A stretch of DNA of 64,000 bases from Neolentinus lepideus HHB14362 ss-1 (lineage: Eukaryota > Basidiomycota > Agaricomycetes > Gloeophyllales > Gloeophyllaceae). The translations under genes and the position numbers were made by a program. Positions 62,501-64,000 of this stretch are shown here, in pieces. The notes below the pieces were generated by a model. That model made no database searches, was not told where the DNA came from, and saw only the letters and a list, made by a program, of their open reading frames with translations. The stretch's first letter is position 1, and each line of letters opens with the position of its first letter. The stretch is taken from contig KV425577.1 of the NCBI GenBank assembly GCA_001632425.1, positions 189,462 to 253,461 of the forward strand. Direction: 5' to 3'.

Positions 62501-63012
62501 CCCCTCGGAAAAAGTAACGATAGGACCTTTGTGATTAAGGAGGACAATACCGCATAGTCTTCTGGAGTATTCGTGAGGTCAATAATGGTCGCCTCGGTGC
62601 GAGGGGGTGTCTGCCATGTCAATGAAACACGAGAAAGAAGAGGAGCGATACCCCACTTGAAGACGATGGATATCAATGTACGGACGTGAGCTAAGTCCCT
62701 CGAGCCGATGGCCTGAGGAGATGATACAGCCTGTTTCGGGTCGCCTTGTGCAGTTTTTTGATCCTTTTCAAGGACAGCTTCAATACGTGAGATCACATTC
62801 AAAGCCTCTTCAGCTGTTTTCAGCTGTACATCTTCTATTGAACAATGGTTCAAGGTGCCACTCGCTTCTTCGACACCCAGCTCAGCATAATATTGAGTCA
62901 ATCTTTTCACCAGAGTATCTCGAAGATTCGACGAGAGTCCGTTCGATTGCGATTGAACGAGAAGTGTGCCTGCTTGCAGTACAATTGAGAAGTCGTCTTC
63001 GTGAACTGACAT
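59563..63012 (-). CDS. Rtp1/TANGO6-like factor for RNA polymerase II nuclear import
   Basis: HEAT/armadillo-repeat protein; yeast Rtp1 assists assembly and nuclear import of RNA polymerase II, and TANGO6 is the animal relative. Start MSVHEDDFSIVLQAGTLLVQ. Most of the roughly 1,050 residues are alpha-helical repeats. The Rtp1 C1 region is seen as DPILPVRAHGLLLLRQLMSP followed by ALKDEDSYIFLNGVQGLSAM; the C2 region as LPTAVRSSALSLLATCIKTS. It ends with RETLEQLDSFREAMMSV at the stop 59563-59565. The intron joining DALP to ANILVPSLYEMV was solved; other introns are around 61385-61435 and 61110-61150. No signal peptide or membrane span. Confidence 0.87.
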
Positions 63013-63326
63013 GAGCGAGCAACTAGTAGCCAGTCTGACTGTGACTGTGATCTAGTATACGTAGTCGACGCCACATCGACTTGTATCTCCGCGGCTGCAC
63101 ACAATCCTACACAATCCCATCATTCTCTCGTCTTTTCATGCAATCGCTCCAACCGTTAACGTTGATCATTTACTTATCACTGCTACGCAATTCATTACTT
63201 ACAGACTCGACCGAAAAGGCAACGTCGCTGAAAAACTTCCTGTGTAATATTGTAATGGACAAGAAGTCCAGTGGATCTTGGAACCGCATCCGTCAGTCAT
63301 AACGCTTTGAAGGAACGTAATCATAG

Positions 63327-63405
63327 GGCCGCGTGGCGAAATGGCATCGCGTCTGACTACGATTCTGTGATCAGGAGATTGCAGGTTCGACCCCTGCCGC
63401 GGTCA
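63327..63405 (+). tRNA. tRNA-Arg (ACG) with a 7-nt intron
   Basis: Acceptor stem GGCCGCG/CGCGGTC plus discriminator A, anticodon stem TCTGA/TCAGG around CTACGA, and T-arm GCAGGTTCGACCCCTGC. The anticodon is ACG. Between the base after the anticodon and the closing A sits TTCTGTG, which must be a 7-nt intron to restore a 7-base loop. T-rich DNA follows the gene. Confidence 0.93.
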
Positions 63406-63551
63406 TTTTATGGTTCATTTTGTTATTCTCATGCCAGCACCAGAGTCGTCACATTCAATGTCCTTGAGGCGAGGTCTGTACAAACAACTGTGTCTGTTCC
63501 TCAACAAAGGGGGACTATCATGCATGAATGTCTACAATACCAGTTCTATTT

Positions 63552-64000
63552 CTACTTTTGTACATCCTGGGCAAATGTAGCTGCCACTAGTAACGGAAAT
63601 ACCAGGGTCGCATCTGCAAAGACCTAAGATACCGTCAGTCCCTGGACAGGTCAATATTGGCGTCATCCTTACCTTAACGGACTGTGCGCCAGCTCTAATC
63701 TTTCCCCATGACACAGCCTCATCAGGGCGAGCACCGGAATCAGACCCGTCAAATTCTTGTCCCGTGTTCTGAAATTTATCAGGATATTCCCAGATTAAAC
63801 ATGCCAAATAATGAATTCTTACAATGTAAACAGAGTAATCAGCACCATTTCGCTGATGTGATGGGGCAGCATGTGAATATTGAAGACTTCACATGGAGGG
63901 CTTCGCAATACTCACGATCAACATGGCATTAGCTATTTGGTGCTTGCAAATGCCACCCCCAAGGATTATCATCCCCGCTTTTTTCGACTTCCGTGACAAC
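63552..64000 (-). CDS. Deoxyhypusine synthase, C-terminal part (runs off the window)
   Basis: Transfers the aminobutyl group of spermidine to one Lys of eIF5A, the first step of hypusine formation. Only the last part is in the window. Exons seen: 64000-63916, 63852-63823, 63768-63673, 63623-63552. Spliced they read [19 protein letters not shown], then [35 protein letters not shown] and [19 protein letters not shown], a near-exact family match. The catalytic Lys lies in the SWGKIR motif. The 5' end is beyond the window edge, so a partial call. Confidence 0.93.

Noticed and set aside
1..64000. Prokaryotic systems such as CRISPR arrays, operons, or a plasmid origin.
   Set aside because: Intron-rich genes, intron-bearing tRNAs and fungal protein families show this is nuclear fungal DNA.

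Overview
The window is nuclear DNA from a filamentous basidiomycete, most likely an Agaricomycete. Genes are densely packed on both strands. Almost every one is broken by 47-65 bp GT-AG introns with CTRAY-like branch sites. Two introns start with GC, two tRNA genes carry short introns after the anticodon, and the protein families match basidiomycete housekeeping genes. There are no operons, CRISPR arrays or bacterial signals. Where every splice junction was worked out by hand and the exon lengths checked to sum to a whole number of codons, the entry gives the exons. Otherwise only the gene span is given.

Layout. 0.6-6.1 kb: a GILT-family thiol reductase homologue, MIX23/Cid2 (found only by joining five small exons), a C2H2 zinc-finger protein whose stop codon abuts a perfect 49-bp palindrome, and a small orphan protein. 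6.1-10.5 kb: a gene-poor island with 23-bp terminal inverted repeats, a frameshifted Harbinger-like DDE transposase relic, hairpins and fragment duplications. 10.6-23.3 kb: a kelch-propeller membrane protein, a long disordered protein, ER Hsp90 (GRP94, 14 exons, HDEL end) and a WW/FF-domain TCERG1-like factor. 24-26.6 kb: a Dal5-type MFS anion transporter. 26.9-36.6 kb: an IQGAP and a GCP3/Spc98 gamma-tubulin complex subunit, transcribed divergently from about 206 bp. 36.8-45.3 kb: a Ccc2-type Cu-ATPase divergent from a Vip1/Asp1 inositol-pyrophosphate kinase. 45.5-50.3 kb: an AKTIP-like inactive E2, an Air1/2 zinc-knuckle protein of TRAMP, and a Caf16 ABC ATPase. 50.7-58.2 kb: an Opy2 HOG-pathway anchor, a BIRC6/BRUCE-like giant E2 with an extra zinc-binding module, and a peroxisomal-type ATP carrier. 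58.4-64 kb: tRNA-Tyr, TRAPPC2L/Tca17, Rtp1/TANGO6, tRNA-Arg, and the 3' end of deoxyhypusine synthase.

The genes serve separate housekeeping roles: secretory pathway and ER folding, cytokinesis and spindle, RNA processing and turnover, copper homeostasis, inositol-pyrophosphate and osmostress signalling, ubiquitin, and translation-factor modification. The most unusual items are the palindrome at a stop codon, the kelch plus possible b561-like fusion, the BRUCE-like protein with a second Cys-rich module, and the decayed transposon island.
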